Shown piece by piece: positions 29,157 to 38,987 of a stretch of 64,000 bases of DNA. The stretch covers positions 1-64,000 of the forward strand of contig NZ_JAAONY010000001.1 in assembly GCF_011602085.1 (NCBI RefSeq), written 5' to 3'. How positions within the stretch are numbered: the stretch's first letter is position 1; the number at the start of each line of letters is the position of its first letter. The translations under genes and the position numbers were made by a program. The notes under the pieces are model-generated. The model was not told the DNA's origin. It made no database searches and was given only the letters and a program-made list of their open reading frames with translations. Source of the DNA: Pseudoteredinibacter isoporae. Its GTDB lineage: Bacteria > Pseudomonadota > Gammaproteobacteria > Pseudomonadales > Cellvibrionaceae.

Positions 29157-31022
29157 ATGAGTTTTTCCACACGCTTCCGTATTTGTTTTGTCCTGCTGTG
29201 CCTGCTCGCCAACGGCACAGCGTGGGGACAGGAATCCCAGGCCAGCCCCTTTGCCCTGAATCCTGAAGCCGAGCAAAGCAGCAAGCTTGAGAATAATAAT
29301 GCTCAGAGTGGCTTTGGCCTGGAACCCGCCAAGCCGGTTCTGGAAACTCCGCAAAGCGACAGCGCAACAAGCCTGAGTTCGGCATTCAGTGTTGCCGACA
29401 ACAGCCAGCCGGTGGATTTTCTGCCTATTGATCAAGCCTATCAGGCCGCCGTTTTTTTCAGCGAAGGCAAGCTGAACGTTGATTGGCAGATCGCCGATGG
29501 CTATTACCTCTATAAGGACCGCTTCAAATTTCAGCAGCACGAGAATTCCGGCACGGCGCCCCTCAACGCCGAGTTTGAAGTAGGTAAGCGTATTTTCGAT
29601 CAGGTTTTCGAGAAAGAACTGGAGGTCTACTACCACAACACCCAAATTAAGCTGCAAAGCGATGCCAGCGACAGCAATCAGTATCGCTTGGCCGTAGAGT
29701 TTCAGGGCTGCGCCGATGCCGGCTTGTGTTACCCACCCCACACCTTGTGGTACACGGTAAATACCGAGAGCGGAAACATTTCCGAAGCGCCCGCACCTGC
29801 TTCGGACCCAGGCAACCGCACTCCGGGCAGTGATGCCGCCCAGGGATCATTGCTGAGCGCCCTGGTTCTGGCCTTCCTTGGCGGTTTGATTTTGAATCTG
29901 ATGCCTTGCGTGTTCCCGGTTCTGTCGATTAAAGCACTGAGCCTTGCCGAGGCCAGCAACAGCCCGGCCAGTAAACAACTGCATGGCTGGAGCTACACCG
30001 CCGGAGCAGTCGTCAGCTTTGTTGCCATTGCCGCCTTGATGCTGATCCTGAAGTCCAGTGGCCAGGCCATTGGCTGGGGCTTTCAATTGCAGTCGCCAAT
30101 CTTTGTCAGCTTGCTCGCCTATCTGTTTTTTGCCATGGGTTTGTCACTTGCCGGGCTTGCTGAATTCGGTAATCGCCTGATGGGCGTCGGCCAGCAGCTG
30201 ACTCAGAAATCCGGCTACCAGGGCTCCTTCTTCACCGGTGTACTCGCCTGTGTGGTTGCCAGCCCCTGCACCGCACCGTTTATGGGAACCGCCCTGGGTT
30301 TTGCCTTGGGGCAAAGCGCCGGCGTAGCCTTGTCGGTATTTGCCGCACTGGGTTTTGGCATGGCCGCCCCTTTCTTGCTGCTCAGCTACCTTCCCAAGCT
30401 GGGTAACTATTTACCCAAACCCGGCCCCTGGATGGAAACCTTCAAACAAGCCCTGGCTTTCCCCCTATTTGTCGCTGCCATCTGGTTGCTCTGGGTATTG
30501 GGCCGCCAGGCAGGTGGGGATGCCGTGGCGCTTTCTCTGCTTGGTCTCACCTTGATTGCGTTTGCTCTGTGGCTACTGCGCTACCAGGGCGTATTCAGCA
30601 AGGCAATGGCGCTGGTATCAATTGTTCTGGCACTGGCCCTTCCGGGGTTAATGAGCAGCCTTTCCACCCAAAGCAGCACTGAAACCGAGGGTTTTTGGCA
30701 AACTTACAGCAAGGGGCAACTCGACAAGGCGCTGGCAAACCAACAATCGGTGTTCATTAATGCAACCGCAGCCTGGTGTCTGACCTGCCTGGCCAATGAA
30801 CGTATTGCCTTCAGCGAGGCCTTTGAGAAGCAACTCCAGCAACAGGGCACTGTCGCCATGAAGGCGGACTGGACCAATTACGACGCTAACATCACCGCCC
30901 TCCTACAAAGCCACGGCCGCAACGGTGTGCCTCTGTATGTGTTCTACAACAGGGGTGAAGTAAAGATTCTGCCTCAGCTATTAACCGAAGATATTTTATT
31001 GGAAGGTACCAAAGCCAACTGA
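29157..31022 (+). CDS. dsbD: thiol:disulfide interchange protein DsbD
   Basis: Carries electrons from cytoplasmic thioredoxin across the inner membrane to keep periplasmic DsbC and cytochrome c maturation proteins reduced. 621 residues from the ATG at 29157, where a Sec signal peptide begins and ends near residue 24. All three cysteine pairs are present: the N-terminal periplasmic domain GCADAGLCYPP (about 185 and 191), the eight-helix core with MPCVFPV and VASPCTAPF, and the C-terminal thioredoxin domain with CLTC (about 541-544). It precedes aroQ-accB-accC, an order that I recall from Pseudomonas. Confidence 0.95.
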   Translation: MSFSTRFRICFVLLCLLANGTAWGQESQASPFALNPEAEQSSKLENNNAQSGFGLEPAKPVLETPQSDSATSLSSAFSVADNSQPVDFLPIDQAYQAAVFFSEGKLNVDWQIADGYYLYKDRFKFQQHENSGTAPLNAEFEVGKRIFDQVFEKELEVYYHNTQIKLQSDASDSNQYRLAVEFQGCADAGLCYPPHTLWYTVNTESGNISEAPAPASDPGNRTPGSDAAQGSLLSALVLAFLGGLILNLMPCVFPVLSIKALSLAEASNSPASKQLHGWSYTAGAVVSFVAIAALMLILKSSGQAIGWGFQLQSPIFVSLLAYLFFAMGLSLAGLAEFGNRLMGVGQQLTQKSGYQGSFFTGVLACVVASPCTAPFMGTALGFALGQSAGVALSVFAALGFGMAAPFLLLSYLPKLGNYLPKPGPWMETFKQALAFPLFVAAIWLLWVLGRQAGGDAVALSLLGLTLIAFALWLLRYQGVFSKAMALVSIVLALALPGLMSSLSTQSSTETEGFWQTYSKGQLDKALANQQSVFINATAAWCLTCLANERIAFSEAFEKQLQQQGTVAMKADWTNYDANITALLQSHGRNGVPLYVFYNRGEVKILPQLLTEDILLEGTKAN

Positions 31023-31343
31023 ACCAGCAGTGCTTTGCAAGATCGGCGAAAATGCGCGAAGTTGAACCCAAATACCGAAGAAAAAACTCAACTTCGCACA
31101 TCTTCCGAAAAATTGCGGACAAAAACCTAAAAATAAAGCCCATCTTCGGAGAAATATACTAAAAACATCAAAAACGTAAAATCCCTCACCCTTTTTGCTT
31201 AGTTCCAAGCGGCACAACTTCGCCAATCTTGTTGGTATCTTCGTTAAAATCGGTGTTTTTCGCCATTTACATAGACATGCGTCCAAATTTCATGCACACT
31301 TCCCTTATTCATCAGATCAATAATCACAATAAGGGCAGCAGCC
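31023..31343. other. 320-bp gene-free region upstream of aroQ with repeated AACTTCGC boxes
   Basis: No credible ORF. The A/T-rich stretch carries CAACTTCGC-NN-ATCTT twice in direct orientation (31089-31104 and 31215-31230, 126 bp apart) and once inverted (GCGAAGTTGA, 31056-31065), which makes a 10-bp-arm hairpin with the first copy. This is probably the promoter and control region of aroQ-accB-accC. I could not fix a -35/-10 pair with confidence. Confidence 0.45.
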
Positions 31344-31781
31344 ATGGCCACAATACTGGTTTTACACGGCCCCAACCTGAACTTGCTCGGCACTCGTGAG
31401 CCGGAGATTTATGGTCACACCACTCTTGAAGACATCAATCAGGCATTAAGCACCCGCTGCAAAGACGCAGGGCACCACTTTATGGCCCTGCAGAGCAATG
31501 CCGAATACGAGCTGATTGAACGCATCCACGATGCCCGCCGCGAAGGCGTTGATTTTATTATCTTCAACCCGGCAGCCTTTACCCACAGCAGCATTGCCCT
31601 GCGTGATGCGCTTGCCGGGGTGAACATTCCTTTTATTGAGGTGCACCTTTCGAATGTGCACCAGCGCGAAAGCTTTCGCCATCATTCCTATTTCTCAGAC
31701 ATCGCCGTCGGCGTTATCTGCGGTCTCGGCGCCAAGGGCTATGAACTCGCCTTGGACTGGGCCATCGAAAACGGTTTTTAA
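31344..31781 (+). CDS. aroQ: type II 3-dehydroquinate dehydratase
   Basis: Converts 3-dehydroquinate to 3-dehydroshikimate in the shikimate pathway. 145 residues, the usual size for the dodecameric type II enzyme. The N-terminal [18 protein letters not shown] (about 6-23) carries the active-site Asn and Tyr, NPAAFTHSS (about 75-83) the substrate-binding loop, and [17 protein letters not shown] (about 99-115) the catalytic His and Arg. AAGGGCAG precedes the ATG. It lies 54 bp upstream of accB on the same strand, and they are likely co-transcribed. Confidence 0.97.
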   Translation: MATILVLHGPNLNLLGTREPEIYGHTTLEDINQALSTRCKDAGHHFMALQSNAEYELIERIHDARREGVDFIIFNPAAFTHSSIALRDALAGVNIPFIEVHLSNVHQRESFRHHSYFSDIAVGVICGLGAKGYELALDWAIENGF

Positions 31782-31835
31782 TCCAAACCAAATACCAAGA
31801 AGTTTTTAACGACAGAACATTTAGCGAGATTAAAC

Positions 31836-32300
31836 ATGGACATCCGTAAAATTAAAAAATTGATTGAGCTGCTTGAAGAGTCCGATATCGGAGAGCTGGA
31901 AATTAAAGAAGGTGAAGAATCTGTACGCATCAGCCGCGGCTCTTCTTCCATGCAAACTGTTTCCATGATGCCAGCCGCTGTTGCACCAGCTCCAGCCGCC
32001 GCGCCTGCGCCAGCAGCACCTGCTGCCGCTGCGGAAAGCACTGAAGCTGCTGCGCCGGCCAGCAACACCCATGCAGTTAAATCCCCAATGGTTGGCACTT
32101 TCTACGCCGCACCAAGCCCAGGCGCCAGCCCATTCGTGAAAGTTGGTCAGAACGTTAAACCTGGTGATGTGGTTTGTATCGTTGAAGCCATGAAGATGAT
32201 GAACCAAATCGAAGCCGACAAGGCCGGTGTTGTTGAAGCCATTCTGATTGAAGATGGCGAGCCGGTAGAATTCGACCAACCTCTGGTAACTATTGTTTAA
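31836..32300 (+). CDS. accB: biotin carboxyl carrier protein of acetyl-CoA carboxylase
   Basis: Carries the carboxybiotin arm in acetyl-CoA carboxylase, the first step of fatty-acid synthesis. 154 residues: an N-terminal helical region (1-50), an Ala/Pro-rich linker (about 50-78) and a biotinyl domain (about 80-154). The biotinylated lysine is Lys120 in EAMKMMN, and the thumb loop SPMVGTFY is present. The gene pairs with accC 51 bp downstream. Confidence 0.97.
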   Translation: MDIRKIKKLIELLEESDIGELEIKEGEESVRISRGSSSMQTVSMMPAAVAPAPAAAPAPAAPAAAAESTEAAAPASNTHAVKSPMVGTFYAAPSPGASPFVKVGQNVKPGDVVCIVEAMKMMNQIEADKAGVVEAILIEDGEPVEFDQPLVTIV

Positions 32301-32351
32301 ATCGCCCACTCACAACACGCGATATCACAATAGCCCATTGAGGAAACATTT

Positions 32352-33695
32352 ATGATACAGAAATTACTCATTGCCAATCGCGGTGAGATTGCCTTGCGCA
32401 TTTTGCGTGCCTGTAAAGAAATGGGCATCAAAACTGTAGCGGTACACTCCAAAATCGATCGCGATTTGAAACACGTACGCCTTGCTGACGAATCCGTTTG
32501 CATTGGCCCAAACCCTTCTCCGGAAAGTTACTTAAACATTCCCGCGCTGATCAGCGCCATGGAGATTACTGATTCGACTGCTGTCCACCCGGGCTATGGT
32601 TTCCTGGCTGAAAATGCAGATTTTGCCGAACAAGTTCAAAAGAGCGGCTTCACCTTTATCGGACCAGACGCCGACGTGATTCGCCTGATGGGCGACAAGG
32701 TGTCAGCCATCGCCGCCATGAAGCGAGCAGGCGTACCAACGGTACCTGGCTCCGACGGCCCTCTGCCCGAACACAAGGAAACCTGTTTGCGTATTGGTCG
32801 TGACGTTGGTTACCCGGTCATCATTAAAGCCGCCGCTGGTGGTGGTGGTCGTGGTATGCGCGTGGTTCACGAAGAAGAAGAACTGATCCAGTCTATCGCG
32901 ATCACAAAGGCAGAAGCCAAAGCGGCCTTTGGCGATGACACAGTGTATATGGAGAAATTCCTCCAGAATCCACGCCACGTTGAAATTCAGGTTATGTCCG
33001 ACGGCCAGGGTGGCGCTATTCACTTGGGCGACCGCGATTGCTCCTTGCAACGTCGTCACCAAAAAGTTTTGGAAGAAGCACCTGCACCCGGCATTCCAGA
33101 CGATGTGCGTGCCGAAGTACAACAATCTTGTGTGAACGCCTGTATCGAAATTGGTTATCGTGGCGCAGGCACCTTTGAATTCCTGTATGAAGACGGTCGT
33201 TTCTACTTTATTGAAATGAACACCCGCATCCAGGTTGAGCATCCCGTTACCGAAATGGTAACCGGCGTTGACCTGATCAAGGAACAGATTCGCGTTTGCT
33301 GTGGCGAACCACTGTCCCTTTCCCAGGAAGACATTGTGATCAAAGGACACTCTTTCGAAGCACGCATCAACGCTGAAGATCCAAAGAGCTTCCTGCCAAG
33401 CCCAGGTCGCGTCTCCAACTTCCACCCTCCAGGTGGTTTAGGTGTTCGTGTAGACTCGCATTTGTACAGCGGCTACTTGGTGCCACCTAACTATGACTCG
33501 ATGATCGCCAAGCTGATCACCTACGGTGACACACGTGAAGAAGCCCTGCTTCGCATGCGCAGTGCTCTGGATGAAATGATTGTTGATGGCATTAAAACCA
33601 ATATCCCGCTGCAGCAAGAGTTAGCGAGAGATCGCGCTTTCGCCGAAGGTGGTGTCAACATTCATTACCTGGAAAAGAAACTCGGCCTGAGCTAA
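32352..33695 (+). CDS. accC: biotin carboxylase subunit of acetyl-CoA carboxylase
   Basis: ATP-grasp enzyme that carboxylates biotin on AccB. 447 residues, the normal length. The N-terminal [17 protein letters not shown] opens the biotin carboxylase domain; the glycine-rich ATP loop [10 protein letters not shown] is at about 159-168, and the catalytic [14 protein letters not shown] segment at about 288-301. TTGAGGAAAC precedes the ATG. A rho-independent terminator follows 25 bp later, closing the aroQ-accB-accC unit. Confidence 0.98.
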   Translation: MIQKLLIANRGEIALRILRACKEMGIKTVAVHSKIDRDLKHVRLADESVCIGPNPSPESYLNIPALISAMEITDSTAVHPGYGFLAENADFAEQVQKSGFTFIGPDADVIRLMGDKVSAIAAMKRAGVPTVPGSDGPLPEHKETCLRIGRDVGYPVIIKAAAGGGGRGMRVVHEEEELIQSIAITKAEAKAAFGDDTVYMEKFLQNPRHVEIQVMSDGQGGAIHLGDRDCSLQRRHQKVLEEAPAPGIPDDVRAEVQQSCVNACIEIGYRGAGTFEFLYEDGRFYFIEMNTRIQVEHPVTEMVTGVDLIKEQIRVCCGEPLSLSQEDIVIKGHSFEARINAEDPKSFLPSPGRVSNFHPPGGLGVRVDSHLYSGYLVPPNYDSMIAKLITYGDTREEALLRMRSALDEMIVDGIKTNIPLQQELARDRAFAEGGVNIHYLEKKLGLS

Positions 33696-33720
33696 GCCTT
33701 TTCATTTCTGCGGTTATTAA

Positions 33721-33757
33721 AAAGGGGGAGAGCCCGAAAAGCTCTCCCCCTTTTTTT
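33721..33757 (+). terminator. rho-independent terminator after accC
   Basis: Stem AAAGGGGGAGAGC (33721-33733) with GCTCTCCCCCTTT (33741-33753), a 7-nt loop and a following T tract. Confidence 0.93.
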
Positions 33758-33800
33758 CTGATATGCTGCGAACACAGTCACTAACACCACGGAGAATAAT

Positions 33801-34376
33801 ATGAAGTACTGGATGCTAGCCCTGTGTTTCCTCTGCGCCCCCAAGTTGTTGGCCGGGCATTATGAAGTTAATCCAGATCTGTCCATTCTTAACTTTGCCA
33901 CCACCAAGAAACAGTATGTGATCGAACCGGCCACCATCACAGCTTTGACAGGGTCTCTCGACAAGACAGGCAAGTTTGTCGCCAATATCGACTTAAAACA
34001 CCTGGACACCATCAACCCGGTCCGCGATAACAGTCTGAGAACCTTATTTTTCGATTACGATAAATACCCCAAGATTGAAGTGGCCGCGACAATCAGTCCA
34101 GACAGCCTGCCAAAAACCGGGGAAATCAAAGTATTGAAAGTTGCTGCGACATTAACCATATGGAATACCAGCAAGCCCCTTGAACTGGAACTCCTCGCGG
34201 CCAATACCGGACGCAGCTTAATGGTCAGCAGCCGCAAAGCCATCGTAATTTCCGCCGCAGACTACGGCATTCCTGCAGAGAACTTAAACAAAATGGCCGG
34301 AACCGTAGGCGGCATTGCCATTGCCACTTCTGCGCCGGTGAATTTTCAGCTGGTGCTTGATTTAAAAGCTGACTAG
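33801..34376 (+). CDS. YceI-like secreted protein
   Basis: A 191-residue protein with a Sec signal peptide (about 1-18, ending LLAG). The lipocalin-like YceI pattern is visible: HYEVNPDLSILNF at the start of the mature part, then the alternating strands around DKTGKFVANIDLKHLDTI and RDNSLRTLFFD. The family binds isoprenoid-type lipids, but the ligand here is unknown. ACGGAGAATAAT precedes the ATG. It is a single-gene unit between two terminators. Confidence 0.85.
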   Translation: MKYWMLALCFLCAPKLLAGHYEVNPDLSILNFATTKKQYVIEPATITALTGSLDKTGKFVANIDLKHLDTINPVRDNSLRTLFFDYDKYPKIEVAATISPDSLPKTGEIKVLKVAATLTIWNTSKPLELELLAANTGRSLMVSSRKAIVISAADYGIPAENLNKMAGTVGGIAIATSAPVNFQLVLDLKAD

Positions 34377-34383
34377 TTATTTT

Positions 34384-34412
34384 CGGGGCAGAACATCCTG
34401 CCCCGCTCTTCT
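34384..34412 (+). terminator. rho-independent terminator after the YceI-like gene
   Basis: Stem CGGGGCAG (34384-34391) with CTGCCCCG (34398-34405), a 6-nt loop, then CTCTTCTTTTC. Confidence 0.85.
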
Positions 34413-34444
34413 TTTCTATTGTCTTTTAAATTTCCCACTTTGCC

Positions 34445-35590
34445 TCACAGAGAAAAAACCGTTTTCTCGCTGCTCAGCAGTTTAATCAACGCGGCCACCA
34501 AGGCACCGGTTAACAACAAGGTAATGGCCGTCGCGATCAGTAGAGAATCCCACGGCAAAGCATTGCCTTTTACCACTTCCATAAGCGCTTTTTGTTGACC
34601 GGACACCGGCAGCCAACGCAGCACATCGGGGCCAATGTCGTAGCCGGTCACCATAGCCATGCCCATCGGCACAATCAGCACAATGGTTAAATAGGATTGC
34701 GCTTCTTTGAATGTCTTCGCCATAAACGAAACAAACAACTGCATGCTTGCGGCCAGCAACCCCAGAGGGAAACTGAACAGCAACATGTACAACGCAAAAC
34801 GCGCATCAATAATTACATTGGCCCCCAGATCCTGCCAGGGCACAAAACTGTAGGCGATCTTCGACACCAGCAAAATCATACAAAGACCAAACAGGGCAAA
34901 ACTACTGACCGCCAACAATTTCCCGAGCACCAGATCCCCCACCCGAATCGGCAAACTTAACATCAAGGCGAGAGAATTCCGCTCCCGCTCACCGGCGCTG
35001 GTATCGATGGCGAGATTCATACCTGAAATAAAAACGGCATAAATCATCATGAAAATAGCTACACCGATGATAAAGCCACCCTTGGCTTCAGGCTTGGCAG
35101 TATCTTTGGCCTGCACATCCAACACTCGAATCACTTCCGGGGAAACCCCTCGGGTTAACAGGCGAAGCGCCGCCACCTCCCTTGAAAACGACTGTAATTC
35201 TCTTTGTACACGCCGGATAGAACTGCGCAGATTATCATCGGAGAAGTCGGCCGTAATCGTGACCTTGGCCAGCTCGCCGTGCTGCATCGCATATAAATAG
35301 TTTTTGTCTATTTGCAAAGTAATGGCTTTGGCTGTTTTCCCCTCGGGCAACTCAGCATCGGGAAAAATATCGTGACTGGCCAAATGGCGCATCAATTCCA
35401 GTGCCTGCCGGCTGTTCTCCATCGTGATGTAAAGCGCACTGGGGCTTGAGAATTTATCAATCATGGCGACAAACAGCAGGCACATAATTAATGGCGTACC
35501 AATCGAATACGACAAGGCCGCCATTACCGAACGACGATCTCGAACAGCGTCCTTCATTTCTTTTTTATAAATGTTTATCCAGGCGGCCAT
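34445..35590 (-). CDS. ABC-2 type permease (NatB-like)
   Basis: A 381-residue inner-membrane permease. One N-terminal helix (about 25-43) is followed by a large extracytoplasmic domain (about 45-175) and five or six helices to the C-terminus, the ABC-2/NatB layout. In characterised systems NatAB exports sodium, but the substrate here is not known. Its ATG overlaps the stop of the ATPase gene by one base (TAATG), so the two are translationally coupled. Confidence 0.85.
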   Translation of the reverse strand: MAAWINIYKKEMKDAVRDRRSVMAALSYSIGTPLIMCLLFVAMIDKFSSPSALYITMENSRQALELMRHLASHDIFPDAELPEGKTAKAITLQIDKNYLYAMQHGELAKVTITADFSDDNLRSSIRRVQRELQSFSREVAALRLLTRGVSPEVIRVLDVQAKDTAKPEAKGGFIIGVAIFMMIYAVFISGMNLAIDTSAGERERNSLALMLSLPIRVGDLVLGKLLAVSSFALFGLCMILLVSKIAYSFVPWQDLGANVIIDARFALYMLLFSFPLGLLAASMQLFVSFMAKTFKEAQSYLTIVLIVPMGMAMVTGYDIGPDVLRWLPVSGQQKALMEVVKGNALPWDSLLIATAITLLLTGALVAALIKLLSSEKTVFSL

Positions 35591-36324
35591 TATGCTGCGA
35601 TCCCCTCATCCGAACCGATTAGTGCGATAAATGCTTCTTCCAAACTGTCCTGCCCTGTTCGCTCACATAGCTCTTGAGGACTGCCCTGCGCAATTGCTCG
35701 GCCTGCGGCCATGACCACTACCTCATCACAGAGAGCGGACACCTCCTGCATCACATGGGATGAGAATAAAATACAGTGTCCATCAGCTTTCAGCGACAAG
35801 AGCAAATCACGCAATGTTCTCGTGCTCATCACATCGAGACCCCGCGTGGGCTCGTCGAGCACAATGTTTTTAGGCTTATGGACAATGGCCTGGGCAAGCG
35901 CAGTCTTCATGCGTTGTCCCTGAGAGAAGCCTTTGCAGCGACGATCGGCGATGTCTTGCATCTGTAAGCGTTCCAACACCTCGCTACAGGCTTGCTGTGC
36001 AGCGGCTTTTCCCAAGCCGTTCAATTCAGCAAAAAAGCCAATGTACTCTCTCGGCGAGAGTCGCTCGTACAGGCCAAAGGGATCAGGAAACAAACCCAAG
36101 GTTTGCTTGGCCGCCAACGGCTCGACACTGACATCAACACCATCCACCCTGGCCCAGCCATCGTCGGCACGCAACAAATTGAACAGGGTTCTCAAACAGG
36201 TGGTTTTTCCGGCACCATTTGGCCCAAGCAACCCCGTAATTTTTCCATCTTCGGCACTGAAGCTCAGGCCATCCAGTGCCTGAACATCGGCAATTTTCTT
36301 TGTTAAACCCTGAACCTCAATCAT
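35590..36324 (-). CDS. ABC transporter ATP-binding protein (NatA-like)
   Basis: A 244-residue cytoplasmic ATPase. Walker A is GPNGAGKTT (about 34-42), the signature reads FSQGQRMK (about 134-141) with Q-G instead of the usual S-G-G, and Walker B is NIVLDEPTRGLD (about 154-165). It partners the NatB-like permease by a one-base overlap, and its own ATG lies within the last codons of the upstream hydrolase gene (ATGATTGA), so all three genes are coupled. Confidence 0.9.
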   Translation of the reverse strand: MIEVQGLTKKIADVQALDGLSFSAEDGKITGLLGPNGAGKTTCLRTLFNLLRADDGWARVDGVDVSVEPLAAKQTLGLFPDPFGLYERLSPREYIGFFAELNGLGKAAAQQACSEVLERLQMQDIADRRCKGFSQGQRMKTALAQAIVHKPKNIVLDEPTRGLDVMSTRTLRDLLLSLKADGHCILFSSHVMQEVSALCDEVVVMAAGRAIAQGSPQELCERTGQDSLEEAFIALIGSDEGIAA

Positions 36325-37807
36325 CGTCCATCGACTCCTCTGTTTCCTCAGCCAGGTCAGCGGCAGCCGAATTGGCGTTCAGGAAAAAACCTCGCTCCTT
36401 ATCTTTTTCGACACAGCTCAAATCCACTTCGTCAGGATTCGGCTCAGCGATAAACTCAGCGATTAATTCGTTGGCACAGGTATGGCCGGCAACGCTGTGG
36501 GTCGCGTTGGGAAACACAACATGCAGACTGTTACCAAGTTGTGATTCCATCGTGCTTGCCCAGGCCGGGGGCGTAGCAGGATCGTATTTACCGGACAACA
36601 ATAAACTCGGGATATCGCTCACCAAGGGTTTTTCAAAGTCACTTAGATTAGGAGCCACATTCCAAACAGGGCAAGCAATATCCAGAGCTGCCAGCATATC
36701 TTCGCCAATCAAACTGCCTTTCATTTGTGCGCGATCTTCGTCAGTGAGGCGAGGCCAGTCCTCAGCACACACAATGGCAGCGTGCATACCCATCGCCAAT
36801 TCAAAACCCGACAAGGTCATACCGAACAAACCTAAAATTGGTCCACTGTCGCCAAGCTTGAGGCGATCTATTGCGTAAGGCAGTAAACTTCTCGCCTGCT
36901 GGCTATACAACGCCAAACGCAAAACACCATTGAGTTTGCTGCGTGTTAAACGCAGAGCGGCACCCTCAGCCGAGACCGGATGCTTCACGCCTTGCAACAA
37001 AGTTTGCCCACCGATGTTGCTCAATAGATCCTGGAAGTCCTGGCGCAGATTAGGGTAGCGCTGCTGACAGGCCGGTTGAGTTTCACACTGACTGAGCAGC
37101 AACTCCATGGCATGATCGACCGACTCACCCACAGCCAGAACATTCTGCTGCAAGGGCACTAGACCATCCATAATACCGGAGGCCACCGACTCGGGATAAT
37201 GGCGCATATACAGTTGCACCATACGTGTACCGTAAGATGTGCCAAAGAGATGGAGCTTCTTATAAGCCAGCTTTTTCCGAATGGTTTCGAAATCCTCCAA
37301 CGCCGCTCGACTGTTGTAGCCGTTTAAGTCAGCACCCAACTCATCTTTGCAGTTACGGGTTTCTTTCTCTATATCAAGGCTCTGGTCATCAAAGGATAAC
37401 TGCTCGATGGAATCCATTTGATCACAGTGCAGTTTATTGGAGCGCCCGGTACCCCGTTGGTCGATGATCAGAATATCGCGCTCGCGGCGCACCTTATTAA
37501 GCAGGCGATTGAAGTGCCCGGCCAGATCCATCGCGGACTGTCCCGGACCACCAGCAATGACCAATACCGCTTCTTCGGGATATTTATCCCTCAGTGCCGG
37601 CAGCACCGCAAAATGAACATCAATGTTCTTCCCTGCACCGCTTAGTTCCGGCACTTCCACAGAACCGCAGGAAACTTGATCCGATAAATTGGGCAGATAG
37701 CAGGGGCTCAGCTCCCCCTCCTGTGCCGCTTCCTTTTCCGACTCAGCCCAAGACATGGGCGGTGCCAACACGAGCGCCAACATCAATGTGGCAAACAATG
37801 AATGCAT
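36317..37807 (-). CDS. secreted alpha/beta hydrolase (TAP-like peptidase family)
   Basis: A 496-residue exported hydrolase related to proline iminopeptidases and tripeptidyl aminopeptidases. The signal peptide spans about 1-21 (MSWA). The oxyanion region has AGGPGQSA and DQRGTGRS (about 116-123). The nucleophile is Ser191 in GTSYGT; the acid is probably Asp in SGKYDPATP (about 413) and the His in THSVAGH (about 444). Four or more cysteines suggest disulfides. The C-terminus is very acidic. It is first in a three-gene coupled unit with the ABC ATPase and permease. The 245 bp upstream hold no gene. Confidence 0.87.
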   Translation of the reverse strand: MHSLFATLMLALVLAPPMSWAESEKEAAQEGELSPCYLPNLSDQVSCGSVEVPELSGAGKNIDVHFAVLPALRDKYPEEAVLVIAGGPGQSAMDLAGHFNRLLNKVRRERDILIIDQRGTGRSNKLHCDQMDSIEQLSFDDQSLDIEKETRNCKDELGADLNGYNSRAALEDFETIRKKLAYKKLHLFGTSYGTRMVQLYMRHYPESVASGIMDGLVPLQQNVLAVGESVDHAMELLLSQCETQPACQQRYPNLRQDFQDLLSNIGGQTLLQGVKHPVSAEGAALRLTRSKLNGVLRLALYSQQARSLLPYAIDRLKLGDSGPILGLFGMTLSGFELAMGMHAAIVCAEDWPRLTDEDRAQMKGSLIGEDMLAALDIACPVWNVAPNLSDFEKPLVSDIPSLLLSGKYDPATPPAWASTMESQLGNSLHVVFPNATHSVAGHTCANELIAEFIAEPNPDEVDLSCVEKDKERGFFLNANSAAADLAEETEESMDDD

Positions 37808-38003
37808 AGTGTAAACCTGTTGTTATTTAAGCCTTGGATACTACGCGGGCTTATACAAAACGGCAAACGAGCGTACAGCCTCAAGTGTACAAGCCGCGAA
37901 CTGGAAAGGTGTTACAGAAAAACAACGCGCTCACTGGCGAAGACGCGGAAACCACTGCGAATACCTTGGAACACATCAATGAAAATAACGCTGGAGTGAA
38001 AGC

Positions 38004-38035
38004 GGTATCAGCATTCATAAGGACCTGCTGATACC
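38004..38035. repeat. 10-bp-arm hairpin between the hydrolase gene and mmsB
   Basis: GGTATCAGCA (38004-38013) and TGCTGATACC (38026-38035) form a perfect stem with a 12-nt loop, 17 bp past the mmsB stop. No T tract follows on the minus strand, so it is either a weak terminator or an mRNA 3'-end stabiliser. The rest of 37808-38052 shows nothing. Confidence 0.5.
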
Positions 38036-38052
38036 GGCATATCGCAAAATGA

Positions 38053-38949
38053 TTATTTGGCGAACAATTCGAGAATGGACGAGAAATCCTTTGAACCTTT
38101 ATCGGTTTGATCACTGCTTTTGTGCAGGCTATAAAGGTTTCGTGCCGCCGCCCCCATTGGCGTAGAAGAACGGCTGGCCAAAGCGGCCTCCATTGCCAGG
38201 CCGAGATCTTTCAACATCAGGTCAACCATAAAGCCACCCTGATAACCGTTACTGGATGGCACTCCGTCCATAACGCCCGGAACCGGATTGTATTTTTCAA
38301 GGCTCCAGTTACAACCTGAACTTTTCAGCATGATGTTCGACAACACAGCAGGATCCAAGCCGTTGTCCATTCCCAGCTGCAAGGCTTCGGCGGTTCCTGT
38401 CATATGAATCGCCAGAAGCATATTGTTGCAAATCTTAGCTACTTGACCAGCACCGGCATCACCCGCACGGAAAATATTAGCACCCATCGCTTCCAGAACT
38501 GGCTTGGCCGCGTCACACGCCGCTTCAGTACCACCACACATAAAGGCCAGTGTTCCCGCAGCTGCCGCAGCAACGCCTCCGGATACCGGCGCATCAATGG
38601 CAGAAATGCCAGCTTCGGATGCGGCCGAAATTAAATTACGGGCATTTTCAGGGGCGATTGTTGAACAGTCGATCACCAACGCATCTTTGGCAATCGCATT
38701 CAGTAAGTGATCATTGTGGATATAGAGGTTTTCGACAATTTGCCCATTGGGCAACATGGATACCACATAGTTGGCGCCATTAACCGCAGTGACGGCATCC
38801 GTGGCAGTTGAGCAGCCATTGTCCCGAGCTTGTGCCAATGCATCCGCAGACAGATCGAAGGCAACGACTTCAAAACCCGCCTTGACCAAATTGGCGGCCA
38901 TGCCAGCCCCCATATTCCCCAAACCGATAAATGCGATTTTCTTACTCAT
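38053..38949 (-). CDS. mmsB: 3-hydroxyisobutyrate dehydrogenase
   Basis: Oxidises 3-hydroxyisobutyrate to methylmalonate semialdehyde with NAD+, the fourth step from isobutyryl-CoA in valine breakdown. 298 residues. The Rossmann motif FIGLGNMGAGMAANL is at about 6-20, the substrate loop DAPVSGGVAAA at about 118-128, and the catalytic lysine lies in GQVAKICNNM (about 167-176). GGAGAACCCT precedes the ATG. It is the last gene of the minus-strand valine operon, 38 bp after the hydrolase gene. Confidence 0.95.
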   Translation of the reverse strand: MSKKIAFIGLGNMGAGMAANLVKAGFEVVAFDLSADALAQARDNGCSTATDAVTAVNGANYVVSMLPNGQIVENLYIHNDHLLNAIAKDALVIDCSTIAPENARNLISAASEAGISAIDAPVSGGVAAAAAGTLAFMCGGTEAACDAAKPVLEAMGANIFRAGDAGAGQVAKICNNMLLAIHMTGTAEALQLGMDNGLDPAVLSNIMLKSSGCNWSLEKYNPVPGVMDGVPSSNGYQGGFMVDLMLKDLGLAMEAALASRSSTPMGAAARNLYSLHKSSDQTDKGSKDFSSILELFAK

Positions 38950-38987
38950 AGGGTTCTCCTATTTTTAATTCCTGACCGGTCCTGGAT

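Noticed and set aside
37834-38031. 65-codon plus-strand ORF between the hydrolase gene and mmsB
   Set aside because: No start signal or family likeness; it runs into the hairpin at 38004-38035.
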